Both the position numbers and the translations under genes were made by a program. A DNA stretch of 64,000 nt from Prevotella histicola JCM 15637 = DNF00424 (GTDB lineage Bacteria > Bacteroidota > Bacteroidia > Bacteroidales > Bacteroidaceae): assembly GCF_000613925.1 (NCBI RefSeq), contig NZ_BAJX01000002.1, forward strand, positions 186,001 through 250,000, in the 5' to 3' direction. Below the pieces are notes generated by a model, which was not told the DNA's origin, searched no databases, and saw only the letters and a list, made by a program, of their open reading frames with translations. The stretch's first letter is position 1, and the number at the start of each line of letters is the position of its first letter. Below are positions 35,116-45,341 of this stretch, piece after piece.

Positions 35116-35357
35116 AACGAAATAACCTTACAAAAAAAGGAAAGGCTATGAACGCTGATTTAGAAGAAAACCGTTTAAAACCAGCTTTGTAACCCATAGA
35201 GAATCAAATAGTTACAAACAGGCTTCTAAAAGACGCCCTTTTGCATTGCAAAAGGGCGTCTTTTACATGGCAAAAGGGCATGTTTTACACTGCAAAAGGG
35301 CACCTTTTACACCTCAAAAGGGCGTCTTTTAAAAATCAATAGGGAAATGTTTTTACA
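35116..35357 (-). repeat. Composite 22-bp element, copy E (reversed)
   Basis: Same plan on the - strand: left box begins at 35357 (TGTAAAAACATTTCCCTA), five units 35330-35221, 2 bp, palindrome 35218-35186 (arms read on + as TTTGTAACC and AGTTACAAA), 53-bp linker, right box from 35132 (TGTAAGGTTATTTCGTTA). Box spacing 225 bp. Centres read on the - strand: ACGCC, GTGCC, ATGCC (preceded by C instead of G), ACGCC, GGCGT. It lies between the converging GHL10 gene and the ABC efflux operon. Confidence 0.9.
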
Positions 35358-35439
35358 TTGAAGGGGCTTTGACCGTCATTTAAGGGATCAAGCATTGATG
35401 TCGTTATCCATAAAGAAAACAGTATTCCCCCACCCCTTT

Positions 35440-36525
35440 TTATTTATTCTTCTTATAGCTGATGACAGCCCAAACACCCATTGTCAGTCCTATTACAGAC
35501 AGTGCAAGGAGCTGATGACCAATACTGTTCAGACCGCCACCACGGATGAATACGGTTCGCATTGCATCTATAAAGTAACTCATCGGGTTGACGTATGTAG
35601 ACAGATAAGCCACCGGTGGCATGGAACGCGTTGGTGTGAAGAGTCCTGAAAGCAGCATGAGTATCATCACGAAGAACCACATCACGAAGATAGCTTGCTG
35701 CATAGTGTCAGAGTAATTGGACACTATTAATCCAAAAGAAGAGAAGAACAGTGCCAACAACATGGCTAACAGATAGATAAAAGCTACGTTACCAACGGGT
35801 GTTATACCGTAAATGAGCCACGAAAGGAGTAGACATACCGTGATAACAAAGAAGGCTATAAGCCAATAAGGGATGAGTTTAGCCAGGATAAAAGTCCATT
35901 TGCTCACGGGAGTAACGTTGATTTGCTCAATAGTCCCAGCCTCTTTCTCCCCCACAATGTTCAGTGTTGGCAAGTAACCGGTCAGCAACATCATCACAAT
36001 AGCAAAGAGTGCAGGTATCATGAAGAGCTTGAAATTCAAGTGACGGTTGTACAGATAGAGTGTTGAAGCTTGCTTCTGCAGGGCTGCAACAGCAGGTTGA
36101 GCATGGGCAGTAACCACCTGTGAGAGATAGATGGAGCCCAAAGCACCTTTCGTTCCATTGACAGCATTGGCTGCAATCAATACCTGTGGCATCCGTCCAA
36201 GCGTACGGTCACGACTGTAATTCTGTGGGATGACCAGAATGATATCAGCCTTTGAGTGTTCAATATCCTCAAGTGCTGCCTGATAAGTGGGCTGCTGTCC
36301 GTGGAAAATAAAGTATCTGTTGGCTTCTATCTCATGTACCAATCGATGTGACTCCGTTGACCTATCGTTGTCTACAACATCCACAACAATGTTCTTCACC
36401 TCCATGTTCATCACCCAAGGCATTACACACATCACCATGATTGGGAACATGATGATGAGGCGGGGGATGAACGAATTGTGACGAATCTGTATGAATTCCT
36501 TCTGTAAAAGATATTTGAGTGTCAT
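35440..36525 (-). CDS. ABC-2 type efflux permease (distal)
   Basis: A 361-residue ABC-2 permease. One helix lies near the N-terminus (about residues 24-40), then a large periplasmic region (about residues 45-170), then five helices in the C-terminal half (FMIPALFAIVMMLLTGYLP, LIAFFVITVCLLLSWLIYGI, FIYLLAMLLALFFSSFGLIV, AIFVMWFFVMILMLLSGLFTP, LLALSVIGLTMGVWAVISY). PYWLIAFF with the preceding GEKEAGTIEQINVTPVS is the ABC-2 signature region that meets the ATPase. It pairs with the neighbouring permease as in YbhFSR/YhhJ-RbbA systems. The gap to that gene is 6 bp. Substrate probably a toxic lipophilic compound, by analogy only. Confidence 0.9.
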   Translation of the reverse strand: MTLKYLLQKEFIQIRHNSFIPRLIIMFPIMVMCVMPWVMNMEVKNIVVDVVDNDRSTESHRLVHEIEANRYFIFHGQQPTYQAALEDIEHSKADIILVIPQNYSRDRTLGRMPQVLIAANAVNGTKGALGSIYLSQVVTAHAQPAVAALQKQASTLYLYNRHLNFKLFMIPALFAIVMMLLTGYLPTLNIVGEKEAGTIEQINVTPVSKWTFILAKLIPYWLIAFFVITVCLLLSWLIYGITPVGNVAFIYLLAMLLALFFSSFGLIVSNYSDTMQQAIFVMWFFVMILMLLSGLFTPTRSMPPVAYLSTYVNPMSYFIDAMRTVFIRGGGLNSIGHQLLALSVIGLTMGVWAVISYKKNK

Positions 36526-36531
36526 GCGTTT

Positions 36532-37590
36532 CTATTCTAATCGTTTCTTAAACATTGCCAGTGAGAGGGACAGCAGGACGATGAGCATACCTGCAAGAAT
36601 GAGTGTTTCGTTGAGTACCTGTTCAATGCCTACACCCATAATCATAAGCTTTCGCATGGCTATGATGTAGTAACGGGTGGGGATAACGGCTGACACATAC
36701 TGCAGAATCTGTGGCATTGACTCCACTGGGAAGACCATTCCTGAGAGCATAATGATGGGCATGAGCAACACCATTGCCGACATCAGGAGTGCCACGAGTT
36801 GTGTCTTTGCAATGTTGGAGATAAGCAATCCCAACGAGAGTGCAAGGAGAATATAGAGTGTTGAGATACTGAATATCCAGAACAAGGAGCCTTGCACGGG
36901 GACACCGAATAGGAAAACTGACATTAGAAGGATGATTATCAGGATGAGAAATGCCAGTATTAAGTAAGGAATCACCTTGGCAATGATGATCATCAGGGGC
37001 TGAGTTGGTGAGACAAGGAGCACCTCCATCGTTCCTTTTTCCTTCTCTCTGACAATGGAAATAGAGGTCATCATGGCACAGATAAGCATCAACAGCATGC
37101 CCATGATGGCTGGAACGAAGTTGTAAGTCGACTTCATCTGTGGGTTATAGAGCAGTTTCGTGTTGGTAACTCCGCCCTTTGGGTTCGTAATCACCGCATT
37201 GGCGTAGGTCGACCACTGCTGTGCCATGTTCGGATCGGCACCATCTACAATGAATTGCAAGCCCGTCCTACGACTCGCAAAGTCGTGTGGAAAGACGATA
37301 GCCATGTCTGCTTGCTGGTTCTGGATAGCCTTTTCAGCCTCTGAAGGAGTGGCAACCATCTTGCTGATGGTGAAGTATTCCGATGCACCCAAACGGTCGA
37401 CAACCTCTTGTGTGGCGTAGTCGGCATTGCTCATGACGATGATGGTCCGCACATTTCGTACATCATTCGTGATGGCAAAGCCAAAGAGTAACATCATGGC
37501 AGTGGGCATACCGAAGAGCATTAGCATGGTTCGCTTATCGCGAATGATGTGCTTTGCCTCCTTAATGACAAATGAAATAAACTGCTTCAT
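36532..37590 (-). CDS. ABC-2 type efflux permease (proximal)
   Basis: A 352-residue ABC-2 permease with the same topology as its partner: N-terminal helix (MLMLFGMPTAMMLLFGFAIT), large outer domain, then five helices (NFVPAIMGMLLMLICAMMTS, VIPYLILAFLILIIILLMS, FWIFSISTLYILLALSLGLL, LVALLMSAMVLLMPIIMLSG, LNETLILAGMLIVLLSLSLA). REKEKGTMEVLLVSPTQP is the cytoplasmic coupling segment. ATG 37590 is preferred to 37623 because MKQFISFVIKEAKHIIRDKR is the usual family start. It lies 74 bp after the ATPase gene. Confidence 0.9.
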   Translation of the reverse strand: MKQFISFVIKEAKHIIRDKRTMLMLFGMPTAMMLLFGFAITNDVRNVRTIIVMSNADYATQEVVDRLGASEYFTISKMVATPSEAEKAIQNQQADMAIVFPHDFASRRTGLQFIVDGADPNMAQQWSTYANAVITNPKGGVTNTKLLYNPQMKSTYNFVPAIMGMLLMLICAMMTSISIVREKEKGTMEVLLVSPTQPLMIIIAKVIPYLILAFLILIIILLMSVFLFGVPVQGSLFWIFSISTLYILLALSLGLLISNIAKTQLVALLMSAMVLLMPIIMLSGMVFPVESMPQILQYVSAVIPTRYYIIAMRKLMIMGVGIEQVLNETLILAGMLIVLLSLSLAMFKKRLE

Positions 37591-37664
37591 TGTATGTTTG
37601 GCGTTATGAACAGGTGTCTGCAAGGGACAGTCTGTTCATCTTTTTGTTACATTATCTATACTTT

Positions 37665-39131
37665 TCAGTCGGAACTGCGCACCGCCTGGCGCGCCAGATA
37701 GGTGAAGACGTGGTCCATATCGGGCTGCTTCAACTTGCGTTTCAGCTCATCAGGCGTTCCCAAAGCTTTTATTTTACCATCCACCATGATGGATATTCGG
37801 TCGCAATACTCCGCTTCGTCCATGTAATGCGTGGTGACAAAAACCGTTATTCCACGCTCTGCAGCATCGTAAATCAGTTCCCAGAACTGTCGGCGAGTGG
37901 CTGGATCAACACCTCCAGTAGGCTCATCGAGGAACACAATGCCTGGGTTATGGAAGATACTTACAGAGAAAGCCAGCTTCTGTTTCCATCCTAATGGCAG
38001 CTCAGATACCAAGCTGTTGCGGTGTTCAGAGAACTTCAGACGCTGCAGAAGGTCGTCTGTCTTGTGCCGAATGTCATCATCCTGCATACCATAAATGCCT
38101 GCAAAGAGGCGTATATTCTCTGCTACTGTGAGGTCTTCGTACAATGAAAACTTCTGACTCATGTATCCAATGTGCTGCTTTATCTGCTCATATTGGGTGC
38201 GAATGTCGAACCCTACCACCCTTCCCGTCCCACTTGTGGGTTGGTTAAGACCCGTAAGCATGTGCATAGCAGTGGTCTTTCCGGCTCCGTTAGCACCGAG
38301 AAAGCCGAATATTTCACCCTTCTTTACCGTGAAAGAGATGTCGTCTACAGCATGAAAACTGCCGAAAGCTTTGACCAGATGTTCCACTTCGATGACGTTT
38401 TCAGTCTCTTTTTCCGTGTCATCTCTCTGCTTATGCTCTATAGGAGGTGGATTAAAGATATCCTTAAAGGTGTCAAGAATAGCGTCGGGAGTACCTACTC
38501 CTTTCAAGATACCATCTGAAAGAAAGCCCACACGTTCGCATTTCTGCACCTCATCGATATAGGGTGTTGAGGCTATAATGGTGATGTTACGCTCCTTCAA
38601 GTGGGCTAATATCTCCCAAAACTCCTTACGACTGACGGGGTCGACACCTGTTGTTGGTTCGTCAAGGAACAACACTTGAGGCTTATGAACAAGTGCACAA
38701 CAGAGTGCGAGCTTCTGTTTCATTCCGCCAGAGAGTGCTCCTGCCCTTCTGGTTTTGAACCTTTCAATCTGTGAATAGATGGCTTTTATGGAGTCATAGT
38801 TCTCCTCTACGGTCGTATTAAACAGTGTTGCGAAGAACTTAAGGTTCTCTTCTACCGTCAGATCTTGGTAGAGTGAGAACCTACCGGGCATGTATCCAAC
38901 ACGCTTGCGCACCTCTTTCATACCGCTTACCACGTCATATCCGCACACGGAAGCACTACCTTCATTGGGCAGAAGCAGAGAACAGAGGATGCGATACATC
39001 GACGTTTTCCCTGCACCATCAGGTCCGATGAGTCCGAAAATCTCACCTTCCCCCACAGAGAAGCTGACATTCTGCAAGGCTTTTACCTTACCATAGTGTT
39101 TCGATATGTTGTTTACCTCTATTGCATTCAT
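37665..39131 (-). CDS. ABC transporter ATPase with two fused nucleotide-binding domains
   Basis: A 488-residue fusion of two ABC ATPase domains. First domain: Walker A GPDGAGKTS, signature LSGGMKQKLAL, Walker B VLFLDEPTTGVDP. Second domain (from about residue 245): Walker A GANGAGKTT, a degenerate signature ELPLGWKQKLAF in place of LSGGxKQ, Walker B IVFLDEPTGGVDP. Such double ATPases (YbhF/RbbA type) drive two ABC-2 permeases. The unusual second signature suggests that the two sites are not equivalent. ATG 39131 is preferred; two further ATGs lie just upstream. The gene follows the membrane-fusion protein gene after 15 bp. Confidence 0.93.
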   Translation of the reverse strand: MNAIEVNNISKHYGKVKALQNVSFSVGEGEIFGLIGPDGAGKTSMYRILCSLLLPNEGSASVCGYDVVSGMKEVRKRVGYMPGRFSLYQDLTVEENLKFFATLFNTTVEENYDSIKAIYSQIERFKTRRAGALSGGMKQKLALCCALVHKPQVLFLDEPTTGVDPVSRKEFWEILAHLKERNITIIASTPYIDEVQKCERVGFLSDGILKGVGTPDAILDTFKDIFNPPPIEHKQRDDTEKETENVIEVEHLVKAFGSFHAVDDISFTVKKGEIFGFLGANGAGKTTAMHMLTGLNQPTSGTGRVVGFDIRTQYEQIKQHIGYMSQKFSLYEDLTVAENIRLFAGIYGMQDDDIRHKTDDLLQRLKFSEHRNSLVSELPLGWKQKLAFSVSIFHNPGIVFLDEPTGGVDPATRRQFWELIYDAAERGITVFVTTHYMDEAEYCDRISIMVDGKIKALGTPDELKRKLKQPDMDHVFTYLARQAVRSSD

Positions 39132-39146
39132 CGTCATGTGCACCGT

Positions 39147-40163
39147 TTAGAACTTTACTTCACCATACATTCCAATCTTAATATAACCGTCATTGATGAA
39201 CTTTACCTTGATAGCATAGACCAGATCGGCACGTTCATCATCGGTAACAATGGTCTTAGGGGTGAACTCTGACTGGTTTGATATCCATGTTATGACACCC
39301 GAATAACGCTTTTTCTCACCCTTACCATAGTCTGCCATGACCGTAACATGCTGTCCTATCCTGACGTTTTTCAGCTGTTCAGAGGTGACATATGCCCTTA
39401 TAAACATCGTTTTTGTGTCTGCAATCTTGAACAAAGGCTTGCCAATCGCAACGAATTCTCCCTGCTCTGCATACTTCTCCAACACTGTTCCGGTGATCGG
39501 ACTCTTCACAAACGTGTGTGAAATCTGGTCATCTATCTGTGCCTGTTGGCTCCGAACACCAGCCTGTTGGGCGTTTATTCCAGCCTGTTGGGAGCTGATT
39601 CCCTCTATCTGAGCAGCTATTCCTTTGTTCTGATCAGCCAATGCTGCGTTCTGACTGGCTATCTGTTCTTCTGTAGCAGTAAGTTGTTTGCGTAGCACTT
39701 CTATCTGATATTCAATGTCATCTACCTGCTTTCGGGGTACAGCACCATCACTTAACAGCTCTGAAAAACGTTGATGTTCACGCTGAAGGTTGACTATTTG
39801 CTGGTGAAGGGCAGCCACTTGCTTCCGTAAGTCAAGCTGTTTGCTTGTCGTTGCCTGCTTGTTTGCGTTTAATTGACGCTTGTTTGCATCCAACTGACCG
39901 TGCGTTGCTGCCAGTTGTTCATTGCTTGTAGAGAGCTGTTCACGCTTGAGTACCAACTGACGGGAGTCTATCTGTCCCACGGAAAGCCCACCTTTGAGCA
40001 CTTGTCCTTCACTGACATTAAAGTGAAGAAGCTGCCCTGACAATTCTGCCGACACTGTTACCTCCGTTGCTTCGAACGTTCCTGTAGCGTCATAGTCCTT
40101 CTTATCACCCCCACAGGATGCCATTATAAGGGCAAAACCAGCCAATAAAACTATCTTTTTCAT
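39147..40163 (-). CDS. HlyD-family membrane-fusion lipoprotein
   Basis: A 338-residue periplasmic adaptor linking the inner-membrane ABC pump to TolC. Lipobox LIMASC with Cys17, then a biotinyl-lipoyl half-domain (TVSAELSGQLLHFNVSEGQ), a long coiled coil, the second lipoyl half (SPITGTVLEKYAEQGEFVAI) and beta-barrel domain. The coiled coil is unusual: residues ~165-215 contain tandem seven-residue runs with the theme QQAGINA, QQAGVRS, QQAQIDD, which is a 21-bp DNA repeat. Such heptads can lengthen or shorten by slippage and change the hairpin length. It is the second gene of the operon, 18 bp after TolC. Confidence 0.92.
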   Translation of the reverse strand: MKKIVLLAGFALIMASCGGDKKDYDATGTFEATEVTVSAELSGQLLHFNVSEGQVLKGGLSVGQIDSRQLVLKREQLSTSNEQLAATHGQLDANKRQLNANKQATTSKQLDLRKQVAALHQQIVNLQREHQRFSELLSDGAVPRKQVDDIEYQIEVLRKQLTATEEQIASQNAALADQNKGIAAQIEGISSQQAGINAQQAGVRSQQAQIDDQISHTFVKSPITGTVLEKYAEQGEFVAIGKPLFKIADTKTMFIRAYVTSEQLKNVRIGQHVTVMADYGKGEKKRYSGVITWISNQSEFTPKTIVTDDERADLVYAIKVKFINDGYIKIGMYGEVKF

Positions 40164-40181
40164 ATCTGTTGCTTGTTGTTT

Positions 40182-41453
40182 TTATTCGTTATTGGTGTAT
40201 TTAAGATTGTACATCTCCTTGAGCATGTCTATCTCATGGATGGCTTGTTGCGCCTTTGCAGCATTCTCGTTGTTGATTTCTCTGAGCAAACTATTGACAT
40301 CAATGATGCCATGTGCCAACTTTGACTCTGCAGCCTTGCGTACATTGGTGCGTAAAGTGATGATTTCTTCATCTGCTTGTACCATCTTCTGATACCGATC
40401 AACGTCCTCTGTGTGTTGTATCTCGTCTAATCTGCTGTTGAAAAGGAATACTTCACGGGCGTTCTCTGCCATCTTTCGTTCCATATTCAGCCGTTCTCTG
40501 TCATTCTTATGGGTATAGAATGCTGACAAATCCCATGACATCTTGATGCCTACAATGCCATTAAGTGTCCACTTACGGTCCATCATGTCTTCGAAGATAT
40601 TGTATCCCGGATAGCCGTAATAGCCCTGTGCAAAGAGTCCTAACTTCGGCATTAACCGTGCGTTTAATGCTTTTTCCTTTGCTTCAACAAGCTTTATCTG
40701 ACTGTCGAACATGCTTAGTTCGGGACGATTGTTGGTCGTTGTGCTTACTTCAGCAGGCTTTGGCTTCTGCAAATGGTTCACTTCCATACCACAGAACACA
40801 CTCAACAGACGTTGTAACATCTGTTGTTGGGCTTTCAAACTACTGTTCTGCTGCTCTGCAGCAAGGCGTTCTGCCATGACATTTTCATAGTCACTTGTGG
40901 CTGCCGTGCCCCCTTTCACCATGGCAGCAAGCTTCTTTTCGCTTGAGAGCAACAGTGCTTTGACATCGTCATTGAGCCGAATCTGCTCGTTGAGGAGCAA
41001 CAATGAGAAGTACATCTCATTGACACGCTGCCGCAGTTGATACTGATTTACGTCGTTCTGAGCCTCCTGCAGCTTGCCTTCTTGGCGTGCGATACGTTTC
41101 TGACTACTGATAACTCCACCGTCATAGAGCGTCTGTTGAACGTCAATGCCCACTTTGTACTGATCTTTCTTCAGTCCTTTCATGTCCAATCCCATGCGTT
41201 GGTAAACGCTTTTTATGCTCTCTGGCCATGCAGCAACGGCATTCTGATAGGTGGCTTGTGCTGAAGCCGTTATCCGAGGCAGCCATTCTTTCTGCAAATT
41301 GCTAACCGTCAGCTCCGTAGTTCGCCCTATAAGGTCGTACCGTTTGATAACTGGATAGTTCTTTTCTGCAGCCTGTTGACACTCCTCCAGCGTTTGTGCA
41401 TGGGCTGAAACAGCAAGGATTATAATGATAAATGTCAGGATTCTTTTTCCCAT
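40182..41453 (-). CDS. TolC-family outer membrane efflux protein
   Basis: A 423-residue outer-membrane channel of the TolC (OEP) family. Signal peptide residues 1-19 (ending SAHAQT). Two OEP repeats of long helices follow: TLEECQQAAEKNYPVIKRYD ..., YQLRQRVNEMYFSLLLLNEQ, and in the second half LSMFDSQIKLVEAKEKALNA and LGLFAQGYYGYPGY. It is the promoter-proximal gene of the five-gene efflux operon (TolC, HlyD, ATPase, two permeases) and is divergently oriented to an AraC regulator 184 bp away, a common arrangement for inducible drug or toxin efflux. Confidence 0.92.
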   Translation of the reverse strand: MGKRILTFIIIILAVSAHAQTLEECQQAAEKNYPVIKRYDLIGRTTELTVSNLQKEWLPRITASAQATYQNAVAAWPESIKSVYQRMGLDMKGLKKDQYKVGIDVQQTLYDGGVISSQKRIARQEGKLQEAQNDVNQYQLRQRVNEMYFSLLLLNEQIRLNDDVKALLLSSEKKLAAMVKGGTAATSDYENVMAERLAAEQQNSSLKAQQQMLQRLLSVFCGMEVNHLQKPKPAEVSTTTNNRPELSMFDSQIKLVEAKEKALNARLMPKLGLFAQGYYGYPGYNIFEDMMDRKWTLNGIVGIKMSWDLSAFYTHKNDRERLNMERKMAENAREVFLFNSRLDEIQHTEDVDRYQKMVQADEEIITLRTNVRKAAESKLAHGIIDVNSLLREINNENAAKAQQAIHEIDMLKEMYNLKYTNNE

Positions 41454-41495
41454 CTTTTATATATTAATGTCTGATATGTATCTGTTTCTTTTGTG

Positions 41496-41503
41496 CAAAG
41501 GTA
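41496..41503 (-). promoter_or_regulatory. -7 element of the efflux operon
   Basis: TACCTTTG on the - strand, 42 bp before ATG 41453. The expected -33 position shows no TTTG, which suits a promoter that needs an activator. Confidence 0.5.
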
Positions 41504-41579
41504 ATGTTATAATTATGTTATGTGCTTATCCGATACACAGAACGAATTGTCTTATTGTACGATTCTCGTAAAAATGAAC

Positions 41580-41609
41580 TTGAAATATAAGAGAATAATG
41601 TTATATTTG
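41580..41609 (+). promoter_or_regulatory. Promoter of the AraC regulator gene
   Basis: TTG at 41580-41582, 19 bp, TATATTTG at 41602-41609, 28 bp before ATG 41638. Confidence 0.7.
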
Positions 41610-41637
41610 CAATCGAATCATACAAAAAGGAAAGCCA

Positions 41638-42507
41638 ATGGACAAGGTGAAGACAATCAATCTGCTGTCATTAGACCGTCTGAATCTGGAGGAACAAGCA
41701 TCAAAGCAGGATTACTTCCGCATGAGTGATGACGCAATTGTCATTATTAATGGCGATATTCATAAGGCTCAGCTCTTCAATAAAGAGGAGATCTATCAGT
41801 TAATGGAGCCTCGTTTCCTTCTGGCGATGCAGGGTTGGGGCGATGTTTGTATCAATCTGCAGAACTATCACATAGAGAAAGGAAACATAATCATCACTGG
41901 TCCCGACACAATCATTGAGGTAAATGAAATTTCTGACGATGCTCGGATAGCTGGAATAGTGTTCCGTGAGAGCATTGAAGTACCAGAAGAGATTGTACTG
42001 AAGACTTCTCCGACAGAAAGTACATGGGTACTTCGACTGATATACCTGCTCTGGGATGTCATCCAACTTAAGCCTTATCGCTGTAAAACAGTGCAGAACC
42101 TTCTGCAGACTGTGATCTCTGGCGTTCAGGAGATAAAGGGTGCGGAGGACGATACCATCCAAAGTGGAGGACTGACACGTGCCGAAGAGCTTTTTATTCG
42201 GTTCAAACGACTCGTTCATCAGCACTGTAAGGCGCAACGGTCTATACCTTTCTATGCTGGCGAACTCCATGTCACGCCACATCATCTGTCGGCATTGATT
42301 AAGAAAATAAGCAACCAAAGTGTGATGTATTGGATCAATCGGGCTACGATTCAGGAAGCAAAAATCCTGCTGAAGACCAACGAACTGATGGCGTATGAGG
42401 TGGCTGACCGACTCAATTTCCCCACTGCTTCTGCCTTCTCTAAGTTCTTTAAGCGTGAGACGGGTATTACTCCGCGCATGTATCAAGAGCATTTAAGAAA
42501 TGATTAA
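41638..42507 (+). CDS. AraC-family transcriptional regulator
   Basis: A 289-residue regulator. The N-terminal ~180 residues form a cupin-like sensing domain (FLLAMQGWGDVCINLQNYHIEKG). The C-terminal ~100 residues are the AraC double helix-turn-helix: FYAGELHVTPHHLSALIKKI is the first, followed by YWINRATIQEAKILLKTNEL and the second with ADRLNFPTASAFSKFFKRET, ending GITPRMYQEHL. It is transcribed away from the TolC-HlyD-ABC operon and probably controls it; the ligand is unknown. Beyond its stop lies a 1.4-kb repeat-rich gap. Confidence 0.93.
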   Translation: MDKVKTINLLSLDRLNLEEQASKQDYFRMSDDAIVIINGDIHKAQLFNKEEIYQLMEPRFLLAMQGWGDVCINLQNYHIEKGNIIITGPDTIIEVNEISDDARIAGIVFRESIEVPEEIVLKTSPTESTWVLRLIYLLWDVIQLKPYRCKTVQNLLQTVISGVQEIKGAEDDTIQSGGLTRAEELFIRFKRLVHQHCKAQRSIPFYAGELHVTPHHLSALIKKISNQSVMYWINRATIQEAKILLKTNELMAYEVADRLNFPTASAFSKFFKRETGITPRMYQEHLRND

Positions 42508-42729
42508 GACATCATTTATTAAACAACTGATATACAGTCATTAACCTGTTTGTATGGAAGTGTTAGATATATAAGCTGATAATACTAAAGAAAGCAGCCC
42601 AAAGTGGCTATTGATACATTCTTGTTTTGAATCCATAAGAGTCTTCTGCTGGTTGATAATGGCTGAAGAATGACAGACGATGCGCCCCTTTCTATTGCTA
42701 AACAAGACCATATTTCTACAATTACATCT

Positions 42730-42995
42730 TGCTTATTGCCGCTTTATTCTTTTGTCTTTTTACCTTTCAAATTGCGTTCTTAGCGTTTTACTCTTTGAGC
42801 TTTTCATCTTTCAAAGTGCGCTCTTAGCGCTTTACTCTTTCATCTTTTTACCTTTCAAATTGCGTTTTTAGCGTTTTACTCTTTGAGCTTTTCATCTTTC
42901 AAAGTACACTCTTAGCGCTTTACTCTTTCATCTTTTTACCTTTCAAATTGCGTTCTTAGCGCTTTATTCTTTTGTCTTTCTACCTTTCAAATCAT
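42730..42995. repeat. 88-bp (4 x 22) tandem array
   Basis: The block TTACCTTTCAAATTGCG recurs at 42761, 42849 and 42937 (steps of exactly 88 bp) and in part at 42981 (44 bp). Within each 88-bp unit two 44-bp halves are alike (TACCTTTCAAATTGCG and CATCTTTCAAAGTGCG). The + strand is pyrimidine-rich. Bases 42508-42729 show nothing recognisable. Confidence 0.87.
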
Positions 42996-43084
42996 TGAAC
43001 TTTGAAGATTAAATTCTATTCTTTTATTCTCCTATTTCTTTAATATTAACCCGTTGGCTCGACTCCTTTAGCTCTCTAATTGCT

Positions 43085-43410
43085 ATAACCCCTAATAAGA
43101 AATGCCGTGTTCCGTCATGTACATTTGCTCCTTTGCTTGCTTCATCAGTTGCTTTTCATTAATCTTTATACTTAATAATAAGTTTCGCCACACTGTATTT
43201 CGTCATGCACATTCGCCCATTTGCCTGCTTCATCAGTCGCTTTTCATTAGTCTTTGTACTTATAAAATAACTTTCTCCACACGGTATTCCGTCATGCACA
43301 TTCGCCCCTCTGCCCAATTCATTGTTCGCTTTTCATTAGTCTTTGTACTTATAGAATAAGTTTCCCTACACGGTATTCCGTCATGCACATTCGCCCCGTT
43401 GGCGGTATTT
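43085..43410. repeat. 88/89-bp (4 x 22) tandem array
   Basis: CCGTCATGCACATTCGCCC recurs at steps of 88, 89 and 89 bp (CGTCATG at 43113, 43201, 43290, 43379). In between are TTTTCATTAGTCTTTGTACTT and GGTATTCCG segments (first one split by units). Sequence unrelated to the array just upstream, yet almost the same higher-order length. Confidence 0.87.
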
Positions 43411-43452
43411 GGGAGGGCTTTTTAACAAACTATTACCCCACTTTTATCTGAA

Positions 43453-43483
43453 CATCCCCTCCTTCGGAGGGGCTTGGGGAGGC
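43453..43483. repeat. REP-like palindromic sequence
   Basis: CATCCCCTCCTTCGGAGGGG followed by CTTGGGGAGG: an 8-bp perfect hairpin CCCCTCC-TTC-GGAGGGG plus GGGGAGG. Similar CCTCCCC...GGGGAGG sequences are scattered through many Bacteroidota genomes; a degenerate relative lies at 63468-63497. Confidence 0.6.
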
Positions 43484-43492
43484 CACCTCTTT

Positions 43493-43733
43493 TGTCAATT
43501 TATTTCCCTTCTTCCTTTTAATCTACGCCCTTTTGGATAGTAAAAGATGCCCTTTTGCAATGTAAAAGGGCATCTTTTGATGTGTAAAAGGGCCTGTTTT
43601 ACAACGCAAAAGGGCACCTTTTACAAGCCTCTTTATAACCTTTTGTTTATCAATAGGTTACAAAGTATGAAAAACTTGATTTCCCTTTAAAACTCACTTT
43701 CCCATAGTCTTCTTTTCGTAATATATTTTCTTA
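43493..43733 (+). repeat. Composite 22-bp element, copy F
   Basis: Left box TGTCAATTTATTTC (from 43493), five units (43520-43629), 2 bp, palindrome 43632-43664 (TTTATAACC and GGTTACAAA arms), 52-bp linker, right box CGTAATATATTTTCTTA (43717-43733). Box spacing 224 bp. Unit centres: ACGCC, ATGCC, GGCAT, GGCCT, GGCAC. It lies between the converging AraC and enolase genes. Confidence 0.9.
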
Positions 43734-43825
43734 ATGCAGAGAATACAATCTTTTTCCTTCCTCTATCTCTTCATTTGCATGTCAAACACAATCCTTATAC
43801 AAATCAACACACGCCATAGTGCACG

Positions 43826-43857
43826 AAAAAAGGGATTACCCATTAGGATAATCCCTT
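43826..43857 (-). terminator. Enolase terminator
   Basis: AAGGGATTA (43830-43838) pairs with TAATCCCTT (43849-43857); on the - strand six T residues follow the stem. Confidence 0.85.
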
Positions 43858-43908
43858 CTTATTTGAATGCTAATCCTCAACAGATGAGGACCAAAGCAAT
43901 ATGCTTTC

Positions 43909-45219
<1,311 letters not shown>

Positions 45220-45269
45220 TTATAGTTTGTTTAAAAATAGTTGTTTTTTAAATATTCCTTTATACCCTG

Positions 45270-45277
45270 CAAAGGTA
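45270..45277 (-). promoter_or_regulatory. -7 element of eno
   Basis: TACCTTTG followed by GCAGGG on the - strand, 53 bp upstream of ATG 45216. Confidence 0.55.
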
Positions 45278-45341
45278 ATAAAAAATATGGAAAAGGGATT
45301 GTGTGAGTATCTTATATTTCTCTTTTTGCCAAAATTAACGT

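Noticed and set aside
41800-42492. 230-codon reading frame opposite the AraC gene
   Set aside because: Antisense shadow; the + strand frame matches a known family over its full length.
43102-43359. Open reading frame of 85 codons in the 43.1 kb array
   Set aside because: The translation is a product of the 88-89 bp repeat and changes frame between repeats; no start signal or homology.
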